Assembly: GCA_013397115.1 (NCBI GenBank)
Contig: VWZW01004136.1
Location: 987,913 to 1,051,912 of the forward strand
Source of the DNA: Edolisoma coerulescens
Lineage: Eukaryota; Chordata; Aves; Passeriformes; Campephagidae
DNA length: 64,000 nucleotides
Reading direction: 5' to 3'
The translations under genes were made by a program, and so were the position numbers. Shown piece by piece: positions 52,401 through 63,516 of the stretch (the first letter of the stretch is position 1; each line of letters opens with the position of its first letter). The notes beneath the pieces were generated by a model. It was not told the origin of the DNA. It worked only from the letters and a program-made list of their open reading frames with translations, and made no database searches.

Positions 52401-55400
52401 TCCAGTTATGAAACTATAAGTAACCCTCTCCCAGGTAATCGTATGTGCACATTACAAAGCTACATTTTTCTCATAATACTGTGACTCGAATTGCATTTAC
52501 TGATGCATATCTGACTTGTCCTGAACAGCTGTGTTGTGGTTGGTCTTTGACCCCCCTCCCTGTCCCCCTGTCTTCAGCTAGAGGATCCTTTTGTCTCTCA
52601 ACTGAGAATCAAGGCAATAAAGCTTTCTTACTTCACAGTAGGACAAGAATATTTTTGGTACTGCAGTTTATCCTTTGACTGTTTCTCTCGTCCATAATAT
52701 AGATCAGCAATCTATTTTCCTCATAAACAGGGTTTCCTCTTTAAGCATGCTTTTATTCTTTGATCTGCAGCTTGACTATAGATAAACAGCTGTTCTGAAG
52801 TGCTGAGTTCATCTGTGTCCCTAGCTTTATGTATAAATCCTCCTTGCAGAGAGGAATGGGGGCTTAATGGGAGATAGCACAGTGTTTCACACAGACTGTG
52901 TTTTAAATTTTTGCCTCCTAATACTTTCTTTAATAAAAGTGGTCTTCGTGAGCATTTTTTGGACAGTTTTTTTATATCACTTAACATGTCTATTCTGAAT
53001 AAAATATAAATGCATTTTTAATATTAGCGTGTTTATCATTCAAAAAAGGTTTCAGGGACAATTTTGATTAGTGAGATTTTGAACTTTGTGAACCTATGAC
53101 ATTAAATGATTGTGGCTTTGTTTTTTTTATAGGTTATCCTCTTCATGCACCTGAAGCCTACTTTCCCTATTTCAAGAAGCACAACGTCACATCAATCATA
53201 AGACTAAACAAAAAAATTTATGAGGCAAAACGCTTTACTGATGCTGGTTTTGAGCATTACGATCTGTTCTTCATAGATGGCAGCACACCCAGTGACAGTA
53301 TAGTTCAGAGGTTCCTGAACATCTGTGAAAATGCTGATGGTGCCATTGCTGTACATTGTAAAGGTTTGTGTACTTATTCATTTCTCAGACTGAAATTCCA
53401 AATAAGTATAAATCCATAGAGTTTATCCCAGAAATATAGCATTTAAGAACACTTTCAGATTGTGAGAGTAATAATGCTTTATGGTGCTTGACTAAATGTA
53501 TGCCAAATATTTGTTATTTTCCTGTTTATATGAAGTCCTTACATCCTACACTGTTACTTGCAACTGACAATCTCTTGCTCATTGTTCTGTGGTTTTTTTA
53601 ATATGACTTGAAAACTTCAGATTTAGTTGATGCAGGTTTCTTTTTTGCATTATGCTTTCACAGCATTATGATAATTGGCTAGGAAATGCAAAACACTAAG
53701 AGGTTTTCTTTGTGCTTTTTGACTGTTCTACATTTTTCTGTGGAATATGAATTCCAAATTTCAAGTTGATGTGAGTTATTGTGATGCCAGCATTTCAAAC
53801 CAGCCTAATTCAGCAAACCAGCCAGCAAATGCACAAAACATGCTTAGTCAAGAGAGATTAACAAAGGCTTTTAAGGGTTCAGCTTGATTTTTGTTTAGAA
53901 TTGTGTAAGGACATTGTGGAGATGAATGTCTTGCCTGATCATAAGCAAGAATAGCGCTATTCATAATTTTCCCATGAACAATAAATATGCATATCAAAGA
54001 TAAATAGGTTTATTTGCCAGCAAGTTGTTACTGTGGCTAGAACCCAGAAATTCTGGCATTAATAAGCTGGACATCTGCTAATTGGCTAAATGAGAGTATA
54101 AACTATTGATTAGCAGGAGGTTATTAGTAGGTTGTTGTTCTCCAGGCTTAGCTACTAAAGGAGTAGTTGGAGAGTTAAGAGATGTGCTTTTTACACAGAA
54201 GTGATTTTGGTCTTTTGTCTGACCATTTATTAAGCAAACCAACAATCTTGTTCTTTTTAGTTTTTACACTATCCTAAATAATCCTCTACAGTGTTAACTC
54301 AACAGTTAACTCAGGCCTAACTCAGGCAGAGTTATATTGCAGAGGTGTTCTGAGCACAGCTTTCACACTAGAAAGTGCTTGTCTCGGATGATACAGAACA
54401 GTTAATTGCAAAGGATTGTAATGGCAAGTTTGTACATTAGCAGAATGTTGGAGGAAAGAACTGAAATCAATACTTCTCTTTTTAAATGAGTCTTCAGAGC
54501 TTGTCTTCCAAGCTACAGTTATGAACAAGTCATACTCACTGTGTGTGAGCTTCTACCTTCATCCTTCTATCTAAATTGTCTTCCTTTTTGTCAGAGCAAG
54601 ATTTAGTTCTTGGTTAAATGTAGAGAGCTCATAGTTGTGTATAGAATTGTCAGCAGAGATGTCTGTCTGCTTGGAGAGTTTCCATTTGAATAGTCATTGG
54701 TGCATAAACAATACTAGGCTACTGTGAGACTGTAAATTGCAAATACTATATTTGTGGGAAAAAGTTTAAATGGGGAAACACTTTACCAGTAGATGAGACA
54801 CAGAGCTAGAAACAGATTAATTCTCACTCTGTAGTTTGAGATTTTACTGATAGTAAAAGCTAATTTTTCTGGGTCTCTGTTGTCCCCTTAAAAACAGGAT
54901 TAGTTCCTGATTTGTTGGGCAATGGGTTAAATTATTTTAAGCTATTGATATCTAAAAGTATACACTGGTCAACAGTCATTGCTGTTTATACACATAGCAG
55001 TGAATAGTTTTATGTGTTGGTTTCACAACAAAACTGATTGAAAAAGAAAAAGCCTGCTTTTCAAAAAGAAAAAGGTTGCTCTGTTGAGATGTGACATGTA
55101 TTTGCACCACAGTTTTTAGGTACATGTGTTGGCCTCTCAAAGGTACTTTGATTGTGGTTTTTTACTTGTATTATAAATATGAAGTTGGTATCCAGCTTGA
55201 TCATGGCTTTTTTAAAAACATTGGCCTTCTTTTAAACAACGTTTGGAGTAGAATTGTTCAAGTGCCACAAGTGATCACTGTTGCAGGTGTTCTTTTAAAC
55301 ACTAACTTTTCCTAAGTATGAAATATTTGTTCCTATATCTACAGCATTGAAATCGAATTATGTGATAAATAGGACACTGAATCAGTAATTCTTTCTTCAG

Positions 55401-58400
55401 ATACTAATATGGTGAATAACATTGCATGGAAGTTTTCTGGTATCCCATACTTTTATCTGATAATTATGGAATGCTCATTACTTCATGTGTGGCTGTTGAT
55501 ACTTGTGTTTCTGTAGCTGGCCTGGGGAGAACAGGAACACTGATTGCCTGTTACATAATGAAGCACTACAAGTTCACACATGCTGAAGCCATTGCTTGGA
55601 TAAGAATATGTCGCCCAGGCTCTGTTATAGGACCCCAGCAACACTTCTTGGAAGAGTATGTATATTTATATATACCTTCTTTGCTCCTCTCCATCCCTAT
55701 CCATCTTGCACTATTTATAGGATCTAATTTGTCTGCTGACATTTGTGTGTTATTGTCTGTTCAATATATTTAAGGTTAGTTAATAGGGGCTTGAAATTTG
55801 AGTTACTCAGAAGCAGTCAGCTTCTCTGGAGTTCTGTGCATTTTGTCCCCTTCAAGGGGCACAGGGCCTCAAGACTGCATGTTTCTGTTCTGGGGAATTT
55901 AGGAGTTAGACAAATGTGTTGGAAGTAGACAGATGTGGACAAAAGATTAAATCAACAAATAGGGTTTATTAAATATTATCATCAAAAGAATAGTCTTTAA
56001 ATACTTTATATATCATCTGTGGCACTTAAAATCAATCCTAAAATGGTATAATTTGTATGTTTTTTCTTTCTTATGATTAAAGATTAAATAAGTACTTGGT
56101 AGAAAGCTTATGATCTCCGTCAGATTCCTTAGCATGATGTATGATACTTTTCTGTTTTGGAGCTAGTAGTTGTAGCCAAACAAATGTGTGGTTTTAATAC
56201 AGCTTCAGACTTGATCCTGACTGGAAATGAATGACAGTGATGCAGACAGTAAGTTTAATGTCATAGTGGTTTCTGTGTTGTGCATTTACTATTGTAGTGG
56301 TTATGCTGATATATTCGAGCTGATGGCATGATGATATTTACTTGGAGGCATTTTTGCTATTGTGGCAGAAAACATTTTAAGAATATCCACTTCAGGTAGG
56401 AAAAAGAGAATTCATCAGCTCTGATAGATACAGTGGAAATACAGTAAAAGATACACCAATGCACTTGCATCTTAAAATCCATAGGATGTTGGAGAGAAAG
56501 AGGTATTACTGTAATTCGTAAGAGAAATTGAGCATGAATGAGGGGTTTTATTTATTTTCCAGTGTAACTAAATGGACACTCCTCTATTTGAGAGGTGGCT
56601 TGCCATTATTCAAAATACTGCAGATCACAAACTTTCAAAACCACAAGTGTTCACTGGAGGCAGATTAGTCTTCTTCAGACAGTGCTGATGCTTGGATACA
56701 CTCTTAAAAATAACTTGCACAATAGAGCAAAATTACAAGGAAGGTAGTTGGTAATGTGAATCGTAAGTGCTGTTTGCTTACAAGACAGGAAAAACAAGGC
56801 CCATGTCCTTTCTTGGTTTGATAGAATGAATACTTGGCTTGATTTTATGGATAGGCAAAGATCCTTCAGATCTACCTACGTTATTCACAGCTAAGAGCTG
56901 CAGTGTTGCTCAGTAAGAATTTTCTATTATCCTAAGGGTAGTAGATACCTGTTTCGAAAATCAGACAAAATTCAAGCAATGTCACCAGTGGTGTCAACAT
57001 GGGACTGGAAAAAAAATGTCAGTTACATCTTTCGAATATAAAATGTGCTGCCCTCAGGGCTGCAAAGTTGCATCTGACAAAAAGGTAAAATCTTGCATTT
57101 TCGATCTCCCAAACTTTATAGGTGTCAAAGCTTAATCTCTTAGGTTCTTTAAGGTTTGATAAGGGAGGTTTGACTAGTTTTGGTTTTTTTATAGAAACTC
57201 TTCCACTTAAGTGTGTATCAAATCAGTTTGTTACTGTGTGCACAATTAATCTTGACAGATTTCAAAGGTGTTTAAATTCAAGTATGTTTTCTAGGCTACT
57301 TCTATTAGGTGGACTAAGTGGCATTCCCTTTCCCCCCCCCACCCCTTTGTTTTCCTTCTCATGATGTTTTCTTGGGATGTAATGAAATTTTTCTGGAAGT
57401 GCTTACCTTTTGCATTTATTATTGAGCAAGCTTAGGCAGTTGGCTCAGATCACTTTGCTCTTAAGCTTTGCCATAATATTTTGTTTCCAAACAAAATATT
57501 CCAAACTTTCCAGTGAAAGTGTATTCTGATTTAATTATTTTTTTCTCTGTTCAGTGTAGGAATTTAATTTTGTTTCAATAGCATGTAATAGAGTCTCAGT
57601 TCTTGGATGGAGGTAGCATGACTGGTACCCACCCAGCAAACATCCTTGTCAAGGAATAATGCGGCCTCCTCCAAAAAGTCTGCTCTGCCCATTCACATTG
57701 TAGCAATTAAATTGTTATTATTTTACCACCTGTGTGAAGGATATATTCTTTCAGTTTGTGAAAGTCGATATTAGAGTCCTGTTGAACCTTACATGACTAC
57801 ATCCACTTGCACTGCACAGGTCAGCTGCAGTTTCACTGCACAGTATCTGTATCCAGAAAACTCACCCTAGTAAGTTGCAAACTTCTGTATCATCATTTGT
57901 GCTACACATGATGTATATAAAAGCATTGTTTTATATATTTTTTAAGTTGTGTTTTAAAAGCCTTTAAAATATGATTGCAAATTCCTGTTTAGTTAACCTC
58001 TTTGCCCAGAAGGATTTGGTGAAATGAAGTGTTAGTACTGTGACAACTACAGACTTGTTTGGTGATTCTGGAGGTTTTTTTGTTGTTGTTTTTTAAGTAG
58101 TGAGTTTTTAAACTTTTTTGTGATAGACAAGTAAATTTTTTTCCAGATGAAGATGTACAGAAGATTCAAATGTTGGCAATCTGTAAGCATGGCATGTTTT
58201 CATATGGTTTTTTTATATGTATGCAAATCTGTTGATATGAATGGCTTTGGTTTTGTATCCTGAAGGAAGCAAGCAATGTTATGGCTGGAGGGAGATCTCA
58301 TCCGATCAAAGCAGAACCAGAGAGGAGTTGATGTCAACATTAACAGAGTTCTTTGTGGCTTGAATGACATTTCCATCAGTGACAGTCTGAATAAAGTACA

Positions 58401-61400
58401 AGACTTGGATCAATACAAGGAGGTAAGTGTCCTTAGGAAAAATTTCAAGCAGACTGAAGCTGAGCTTTTAATAACTAGCTATAGATAACTTCTAGATTTT
58501 TGGCTTTTTTAGTATCAGATTGCTTTTTCTCAGATTAACTTTTTTATAGGTCATAATTAGAACAAATCTCCACTTAAAAAAAAAAAAAAGAAAGATCAAG
58601 TAATATTTAGAACTGTTACAGTTAATTTTTCAAGCTTCAAAAGGTTTGCATTATTCCAAGTCATTCTCTCAGGATTTTCAGTTGTTTTTCTGAGAATGAA
58701 AGAAAACAAAAAGTCAGCTTTCCTCCTGGAAACAGAAAATCCGCTTATTCCAAGTTTTTAACTAATAATATAGGAGTGTATAAATGTTGATTCTTTTATC
58801 ACAGTGTTAAAGATGAGGTGATGTGTAAGTTTAGGTTAAGGACTTTACAATTATATTTTGGGAGCACAGGCATGAAGTCTGAATTGAAGCGAACATAGTT
58901 TTGTTTCTGGACTAGTAAAAATCTAAAACTGTAGTTTCTTACATTATCTGTGAAAAAACAGTGTAGAGGAACTATGCATTTGGTTAATCCCTCTTTAAGT
59001 CTGTAATGACTAAGAGGTTTTAGGTTCCTGATGGAACCATTTGCTTGATATAAAATATATACCAGGCATGTAGTGGGCACTTTTTTTTCATATAGTTATT
59101 AGTATAAATTAAAATAAGCATCTGTGATAATCTGGAAGAGCATCTTAAATGCATTTCTGTAAAGGTACTGTTTCCCTGTATTTCACATTTTTATAGATGT
59201 CATATTAAAGCTGTTCAACATTCAGTTTTCAAAACATTTAACTTCTCATTATCTTTTTGGATATTTGGTTGTATCTCAAGACCTCATTGAACTAGGATTT
59301 CTAGAAGCTCAAAACAAAGTAATTTTCCCAGTCCCAAAAATTCGTGATGTCAAAGAATCAGAAGAGAGGACAGCTAAATGCAATAACTGTTGGGCTGGTA
59401 GAGACAGTGAAACAAAATTCGTCAGCATTGTGGCTGGATGATAGGTAACAATGGCCTAGCATGCAATCTGCAATGAAATTTAGCTAAGATATTTATATTT
59501 TCCTATAGTGAATGCAACAGTTAGACTATCACATCATTTGATTAACTTCTATCATATTACTTCTGTCAGTCTTTTATGTTGGTTAATGGCAGAAACTATT
59601 GTTCTATTTTATGCAGAGCAGTAAGTTCACTTAAGTACAAAAGGAACTGCAGTAATAAAAATACTCCATCTGAGCTCAAATGAAACATAATTGGTGTAAG
59701 TTTGTTTTCATCTGGAAAAAAAAGTCACAGTTCTTTTCTTCCTTAAAAAAGAAAACTTCCCTATTTCTCTGCTACATAAGATACTGTCTCTCCGTAATAG
59801 TTGGGTCTTGGAAAAATGTTTTGAGACCAATCTGAAATTATAAATAGGTATTTAAACAGTGTTAGCATATGCTTTTAATTTTTTCCAAAACTTATTTTCC
59901 TAGAGAACATAAGAACTTTCAGGTTTTTATTTTTTAAATCTAGTAATTTAGTAAAGTTGATTTTTATCTCCTCTTGTGGGACACACAGCTTTATTTAAAT
60001 TTCTTCCTCACCTTGTGCATAGCAAAATTTTGTATTACTGTTTCCCTTGCATGTTGCTGACAACTTTAAAAATAGTTATGGAGAAAGTTCATGTTCTATA
60101 AAAACAGACTTCCTTGAAGTAAATAAATGCTAGCATTAGGCTTGGGCATCCTAATTTGGTCAGATTCTGCCAAAGTCCTGTGTGAGTGTGTTTGTACAGA
60201 GACACATTAAATGTACCAGAGCTATGCAAAGGGTAGTGCCACGTCTGCAGAGGGTGGTAGATCTGCCTTCTGCGTTCCAGTCTGTGTGAAGGAGAGGCTC
60301 AGTACTTTGAAACGATACTGCTCCTAGGATTTGATAGATTCCCTTGCTTGCATACTGTTGTATTTCCCAGAATGATTCTGAAGACAAAGCAGATGTGGAA
60401 GTTCAGAATGGCATGACACAGGGAGACAAGCTTAATGCCTTAAAGAGTCGGAGACGGCCTTGTTCCGCTACAACTGGAGCTCTGAGGTAATTATACCATT
60501 CTGAGGTGATTTGCAGTCTCAAACTCAGTCCATGCTATCAGATCTGTGTGGCAAGTACATGATCTTGTTTATGGCAGTGGTACTACCTGTAGCACCTTTT
60601 GTGCTGAAAATTTCTCCAGGTATGTATCTATTAGTTGCAGGTTTTGTTTGTTAATCTTTTTCTTCTCTCCTTTTTTGCCCTCTGTCTCCCTGTGTAGCAG
60701 TAAGGATAATGTCAAAAATACTTCGAAATCTTCAAATTTAAATCTAGCATTTTAAAACTTGCAATTTGAACAAAATACTTTTAATCAAACTTACTTGTTT
60801 TTCTATAATTACTTTTCTATACTCCTTATATAAATTTAGAATTTTTCAGAACCAGTAAAAATGTGAACTGTGAAATTAAACCTGAAGTAACTCTCTGTTC
60901 TTTAACTGTAAATTAAAATACTGATTGTCAATAATTCTAACTCTTATTTTTATATTTTAAGCCAACCTGAGACACGCAGATATGATTTGGCAGAGGGGAA
61001 AGGCTTTTTATCCTTGGATAAAGATTGCTGCTTTTGTTTCTTTAGGCTGCAAGACATGAAACTGCACACCAGGTCAATATCACAACCCTTCAGGTATTGA
61101 CTTTAAAATTCTAGTTCTAAATGTATATCACTTGACTAGGATCTTAATTTTCAGTGGTTTGGATCATTGCTAATCAATTGATGTGATAACTATTTCAGGC
61201 TTCTGAGCATAGGCAGGTAACAAACCTTTTTAAACACCTGCAAATTACATGCCTTACCCTATTGAATCTAAAATACAGTATGTAGGACAAAATTTCTATC
61301 ATTATCAAGCATTAATCCTGAAAAGAGCACGTTTTTCAGTTTTGTGACCTGAATTTTTGAGTTGGATTGCTCCAGCTGGCTAGCATTTAAAGTGAATGTT

Positions 61401-63516
61401 TTGCCCTTTCTTGATGTGTAATTAAAGCTGCTCAATGTCATTTTTCTTCTGTGCTTGTAGTAGTATAAAAAACTGTACCCAAGTTTTTTCATCCTTTAAG
61501 GTCTCATTGTTGTATCCCCTGGTCTAGGGTTGGAGAAAATTAATTTTTTTAATTAATTAATACAGACAGCCATAGTAGTAACAATTTGAGTAGTCCAGTG
61601 TAACAGACATACAGCTTATTATCAACACATGAAGCGTTTTGTCATTAAAAATCCCACCCTAGAAAGAGCTGCATGTTCTGTGCAACTTTGTGAAAATGTT
61701 CATTGGGAAATAATGATGACCTCATGAAACCTACAGTTTTGGTTTTTTCTACTCATACTTGCTCTATAAGCTCAAAAAGTACTCTTACTCAAATTTACAT
61801 TTGAAGTTCTAAAATTTTTGATAAAATTTACAATAAATCTATAAAAATGGACACCCGGCCTTCATAAATTATCAGGGTGAAAAGTAGCCTGTAACTGTTT
61901 AATAAGGTGCAGCTGGGGAAATACTTGGAGTGGGATATCTGGAAAGTTTTTTTTAAAAAGATGTTTAAAAAGGCAAACTTGAATTTTTGCTATTGAGTTC
62001 TCAGACTTGGGAATTCACACTTTTTAAAATACCGATCTATGTACTGAAACACTATATGTGTTTGAGATGTGTATTTTAATTGTAAGATCTTGCTTCTCAC
62101 TGGAACTCTGCACTCTTTTTAGGCTGAATACTTCAGGTAGCACAGAAGGATCCATATCTCCTCTGAAGGCCTCCCGAGTGATGGCAGTTACTTCACCAGC
62201 TGCAGAAAGAATAAGCAGGCTTTCCACGTCCTCAGGCTCTAACCTTAAAAGGTTTTTTTCTTCTTCTCATTTTGGTACAAATGCTTGCTCTATCCTGCCG
62301 TGGTTGTCAGCACATCTGCAGTCTATGAAGTGCTTGCTGTTCTTGGCTATAAGAAGAGTTAAATTTACTTACAAAGTGATTTGCTGTTCCACTAGCCACA
62401 CTTTAGTTGCCTACAGATTTAAAAAACAAGCAAAACCCAAAATCTATCCTACTGGTCTGAGAGTTTTATTGAGGTTGTTTCATCAGAAACAGTATTGCAT
62501 TGCTCAAGTGGGTTGTTTTGGTTTTTTTCACTTATCTCAGTATATAGATGTTTTGCAGGTATTCCCACAAGTCTCTATACTATTACTCTCAGAATACTGA
62601 ATGGTAAAAATAATAAAATTTTTTTAATTAACCATTGATTTATTACTATTTAGTTCCATTATTACTATTGTCCTGAGTAATTATATGTATTAAATGACAC
62701 TCAGAATGACTGACGCATTTTCAATAACTATTTGCACAAATACTTGCCTGATGAGAGTAACCAGCTTGAGATATTTCAGGACACCCTATATCTAGTCTCA
62801 AATTTTATCCTTGTTGGCTGTTTGAAGGCTTGTATCACAAAACTGATTTCAAGAAACAGAGGAGGAGTTCTTAAACAGTTCCATGTACACAAAGCACTTC
62901 AGGGTAAATCAGGTACTGCCTAAACCTTTTAACACAGTCTCCTGCATGTGTGTATGGTTTGACAGAGGTGAGAGCTGGCCATGGTGTAGTGCTTGAATAA
63001 GCAAAACTTGCAGTCTTGATGAAGAATTCTGCTTTTCTTTACTTGGGAGCTAGAAAACAAGCCTGTGTGCAAACACAGATTATTTCAGAAGGGTCTGTGT
63101 TATTCATCTAATGTCTTCTGAATTGTCTGTTATATTTTTGTATATATCTCTACATACCTTGTGTATATTTTTTTCCCTGCATGTGTTTTCCATTCAGCGT
63201 TTCCATAAACTCCAGACTAGCCAGTTCTCTAGGGAACCTGTATGCTGCTTCAGATGATGATGAGAGCAAAATGACATCATTGTCCTCTAGGACAGGTTTT
63301 TCTGTAAGCCATATCTCCAGTCACCTGAATGGCAGCTTGCAGCTCCTACACAGAAAAAGCCATGAACTGAACAACAACTTATACAACAGAAACAGCAGTA
63401 GTGGCAACAACCTGAGCAGCCAAAGCAATTTCCACAGCACCGTGACAGATGAGTACACACCAGCCTTCCTTTATGGGCCTTACAACTCCTCCAGCACGAT
63501 CCCAGAGTCAATTCCT
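19362..63516 (+). CDS. CDC14A: Dual-specificity phosphatase CDC14A (last exon beyond window)
   Basis: CDC14A dephosphorylates Ser/Thr-Pro sites left by cyclin-dependent kinases. It acts at centrosomes, cilia and actin, and loss in people causes deafness and male infertility. Fifteen exons join with correct phase at every junction into 585 codons (human protein 594). The non-catalytic DSP-like domain is roughly residues 20-170. The catalytic domain follows with the general acid in FFIDGSTPSD (Asp254) and the signature HCKAGLGRTGT, with nucleophile Cys281 and Arg287. A Leu-rich export-type motif (INRVLCGLNDISI) lies near 350. The tail from about 385 is Ser- and Asn-rich. CDC14B is excluded: the N-terminal DRLYFATLR, exon 6 DASFGNCTYNLTILDCLQG and the SINSRLASSLGNL tail are A-type. 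I chose ATG 19362 because it gives an N-terminus close to human in length. ATG 19314 is in frame and would add 16 residues. Confidence 0.96.
19420..19872 (+). other. CDC14A intron 1, stop-free and in frame
   Basis: 453 bases, exactly 151 codons, with no stop in the coding frame between GTGAGA and CTTTCAG. Retention would insert an Arg/Ala/Pro-rich block before the phosphatase domain. GC-rich DNA makes chance openness quite likely. Confidence 0.75.
19873..19963 (+). CDS. CDC14A: CDC14A exon 2
   Basis: Encodes DRLYFATLRNKPKSTVNTHY through EELVYE, start of the first DSP-like domain. The donor is GAAAA before GTAAGT. Confidence 0.96.
21020..21085 (-). repeat. Possible CR1 3' end remnant
   Basis: TTTTGATTGGAAGGGACCTT resembles the complement of a CR1 3' end (GGTCCCTTCCAA). 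The adjoining sequence is too diverged for a firm call. Confidence 0.3.
25950..26195 (+). repeat. CR1 LINE fragment
   Basis: Contains CAACTGTATGAAGTTTAACA, TGGGGCAACCCTGGATGTAT and GGAATGAGAGGCTGGAGAGC, the same CR1 ORF2-end segment as the copy at 9735. It then jumps to a GTGATTCTGTGGAG tail, so the 3' UTR is largely deleted. Confidence 0.88.
29030..29150 (-). repeat. CR1 LINE fragment, degraded
   Basis: The plus strand reads CCCAGTGTTTGACTGCCTTC, then AAAGTGGAAGTTTTC and ATGTTCAACTGGAATCT. This matches the reverse complement of the CR1 3' region (the segment before the lone-gene CAGGCTGCCC box). It is diverged and short. Confidence 0.55.
30407..30482 (+). CDS. CDC14A: CDC14A exon 3
   Basis: Encodes FYGDFGPLNLAMLYRYCCKL and NKKLK, a block conserved throughout CDC14 proteins. 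The acceptor is TTTTTTTCCCCAG and the donor AAAG before GTAAGC. Confidence 0.96.
30483..37403 (+). other. CDC14A intron 3
   Basis: 6.9 kb. A GC-richer, unassigned segment lies at about 32280-33080, with a weak tRNA B-box-like GATCGAGTCCC at 32663. Otherwise plain AT-rich intron. Confidence 0.75.
37404..37496 (+). CDS. CDC14A: CDC14A exon 4
   Basis: 31 codons, YFSLSRKKIVYYTSFDQRKR to FLIGAYA. The acceptor is TTTTAAACAG and the donor GCT before GTAAGT. Confidence 0.96.
37497..39763 (+). other. CDC14A intron 4
   Basis: 2.3 kb, AT-rich. No repeat or gene is recognised. Confidence 0.75.
39764..39843 (+). CDS. CDC14A: CDC14A exon 5
   Basis: Encodes VIYLKKTPEEAYRMLLSGSN and PPYLPF, ending two bases into an Arg codon. 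The donor is TTTAG before GTATGT. Confidence 0.96.
40990..41265 (-). repeat. CR1 LINE reverse-transcriptase fragment
   Basis: On the minus strand an open stretch of 88 codons encodes a typical CR1 RT segment, with GPDEMYPRVLRELA, SGPVPSDWKEGNIAPTFKKG and NCRLVSTTSVPGKIMEQIL. No flanking RT domain or endonuclease is present, so it is a fossil. It is antisense to CDC14A. Confidence 0.93.
42300..42850. other. GC-richer intronic segment with TATA box
   Basis: Contains TATATATAAG at 42588-42597 following a purine-rich GGTGGAGGGTGG stretch, unlike the surrounding intron. It could be an old solo LTR or a cryptic promoter. I could not find clear termini or a target-site duplication. Confidence 0.3.
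46050..46116 (+). CDS. CDC14A: CDC14A exon 6
   Basis: Encodes DASFGNCTYNLTILDCLQGV and NK, clearly A-type against CDC14B. The donor is AATAAG before GTAATA. Confidence 0.96.
46117..48256 (+). other. CDC14A intron 6
   Basis: 2.1 kb, AT-rich. A 13-base unit TGTGGAGAATCAA is tandemly duplicated at 47963-47988. Nothing else is recognised. Confidence 0.75.
48257..48319 (+). CDS. CDC14A: CDC14A exon 7
   Basis: 21 codons, ALQHGFFDFKTFDVDEYEHY then E. The acceptor is CCTTTTAG. The donor GAG before GTTTGT is weak. Confidence 0.96.
48320..51437 (+). other. CDC14A intron 7
   Basis: 3.1 kb. An unassigned GC-richer patch lies at about 50390-50600, next to a (TATACA)-like stretch at 50240. No gene is recognised. 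Confidence 0.7.
51438..51525 (+). CDS. CDC14A: CDC14A exon 8
   Basis: Encodes RVENGDFNWIIPGKFLAFSG and PHPKSKLEN, the linker into the catalytic domain. The donor is AAATG before GTATGG. Confidence 0.96.
51526..53132 (+). other. CDC14A intron 8
   Basis: 1.6 kb. The coding frame stays open about 95 codons past the donor before a stop, probably by chance. No repeat is recognised. Confidence 0.7.
53133..53363 (+). CDS. CDC14A: CDC14A exon 9, catalytic
   Basis: 77 codons, YPLHAPEAYFPYFKKHNVTS to AIAVHCK. It holds the general-acid loop FFIDGSTPSD and the nucleophile Cys281. The donor AAAG before GTTTGT is weak. Confidence 0.97.
53364..55516 (+). other. CDC14A intron 9
   Basis: 2.15 kb, AT-rich. 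It splits the phosphatase signature right after Cys-Lys. No repeat or gene is recognised. Confidence 0.75.
55517..55655 (+). CDS. CDC14A: CDC14A exon 10, phosphatase signature
   Basis: Completes the P-loop with AGLGRTGTLIACYIMKHYKF and continues to IRICRPGSVIGPQQHFLEE. Arg287 of the signature is here. The donor is GAAGA before GTATGT. Confidence 0.97.
55656..58265 (+). other. CDC14A intron 10
   Basis: 2.6 kb, AT-rich. Its acceptor (TATCCTGAAG) has a poor pyrimidine tract. Nothing else is recognised. Confidence 0.7.
58266..58422 (+). CDS. CDC14A: CDC14A exon 11
   Basis: 52 codons from KQAMLWLEGDLIRSK to DLDQYKE, with the export-type motif INRVLCGLNDISI. Frame with exon 10 fixes the acceptor at 58264-58265. 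The donor is AAGGAG before GTAAGT. Confidence 0.93.
58423..60370 (+). other. CDC14A intron 11
   Basis: 1.9 kb, AT-rich, with an A tract near 58577. No gene or repeat is recognised. Confidence 0.75.
60371..60486 (+). CDS. CDC14A: CDC14A exon 12
   Basis: Encodes NDSEDKADVEVQNGMTQGDK then LNALKSRRRPCSATTGAL. The MTQGDKLNALKS block is the conserved post-catalytic element of CDC14A. The donor is CTGAG before GTAATT. Confidence 0.94.
60487..61045 (+). other. CDC14A intron 12
   Basis: 559 bases. The last 84 bases before the acceptor are open in the coding frame, with their own upstream AG at 60960-60961, a possible alternative exon start. Confidence 0.75.
61046..61093 (+). CDS. CDC14A: CDC14A exon 13
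   Basis: A 48-base exon, LQDMKLHTRSISQPF. The SQPF end matches human SQPFR. The acceptor is TTGTTTCTTTAG and the donor TTCAG before GTATTG. Confidence 0.85.
61094..62122 (+). other. CDC14A intron 13
   Basis: About 1 kb, AT-rich. No gene or repeat is recognised. Confidence 0.75.
62123..62251 (+). CDS. CDC14A: CDC14A exon 14
   Basis: 42 full codons, LNTSGSTEGSISPLKASRVM to TSSGSNLK, a Ser-rich tail only loosely like human. The acceptor is CTCTTTTTAG. The donor AAAAG before GTTTTTTT is very weak. Frame and the next exon support it. Confidence 0.85.
62252..63197 (+). other. CDC14A intron 14 / possible alternative 3' end
   Basis: The first 349 bases stay open in the coding frame to a stop at 62598-62600. 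An AATAAA follows at 62612, so this could serve as an alternative last exon. The remainder is plain intron with a TATTTTTTTCCCTGC stretch before the next exon. Confidence 0.6.
63198..63516 (+). CDS. CDC14A: CDC14A exon 15
   Basis: 106 codons. It opens VSINSRLASSLGNLYAASDD, near-identical to the human C-terminal block, then an Asn/Ser-rich tail (NNNLYNRNSSSGNN) ending ESIP at a consensus GTAAGT donor. Human ends a few residues later, so one short last exon should follow outside the window. Confidence 0.92.

Noticed and set aside
19362..63516. CDC14B as the phosphatase identity
   Set aside because: N-terminal, exon 6 and C-terminal blocks match CDC14A and differ clearly from CDC14B as I recall it.
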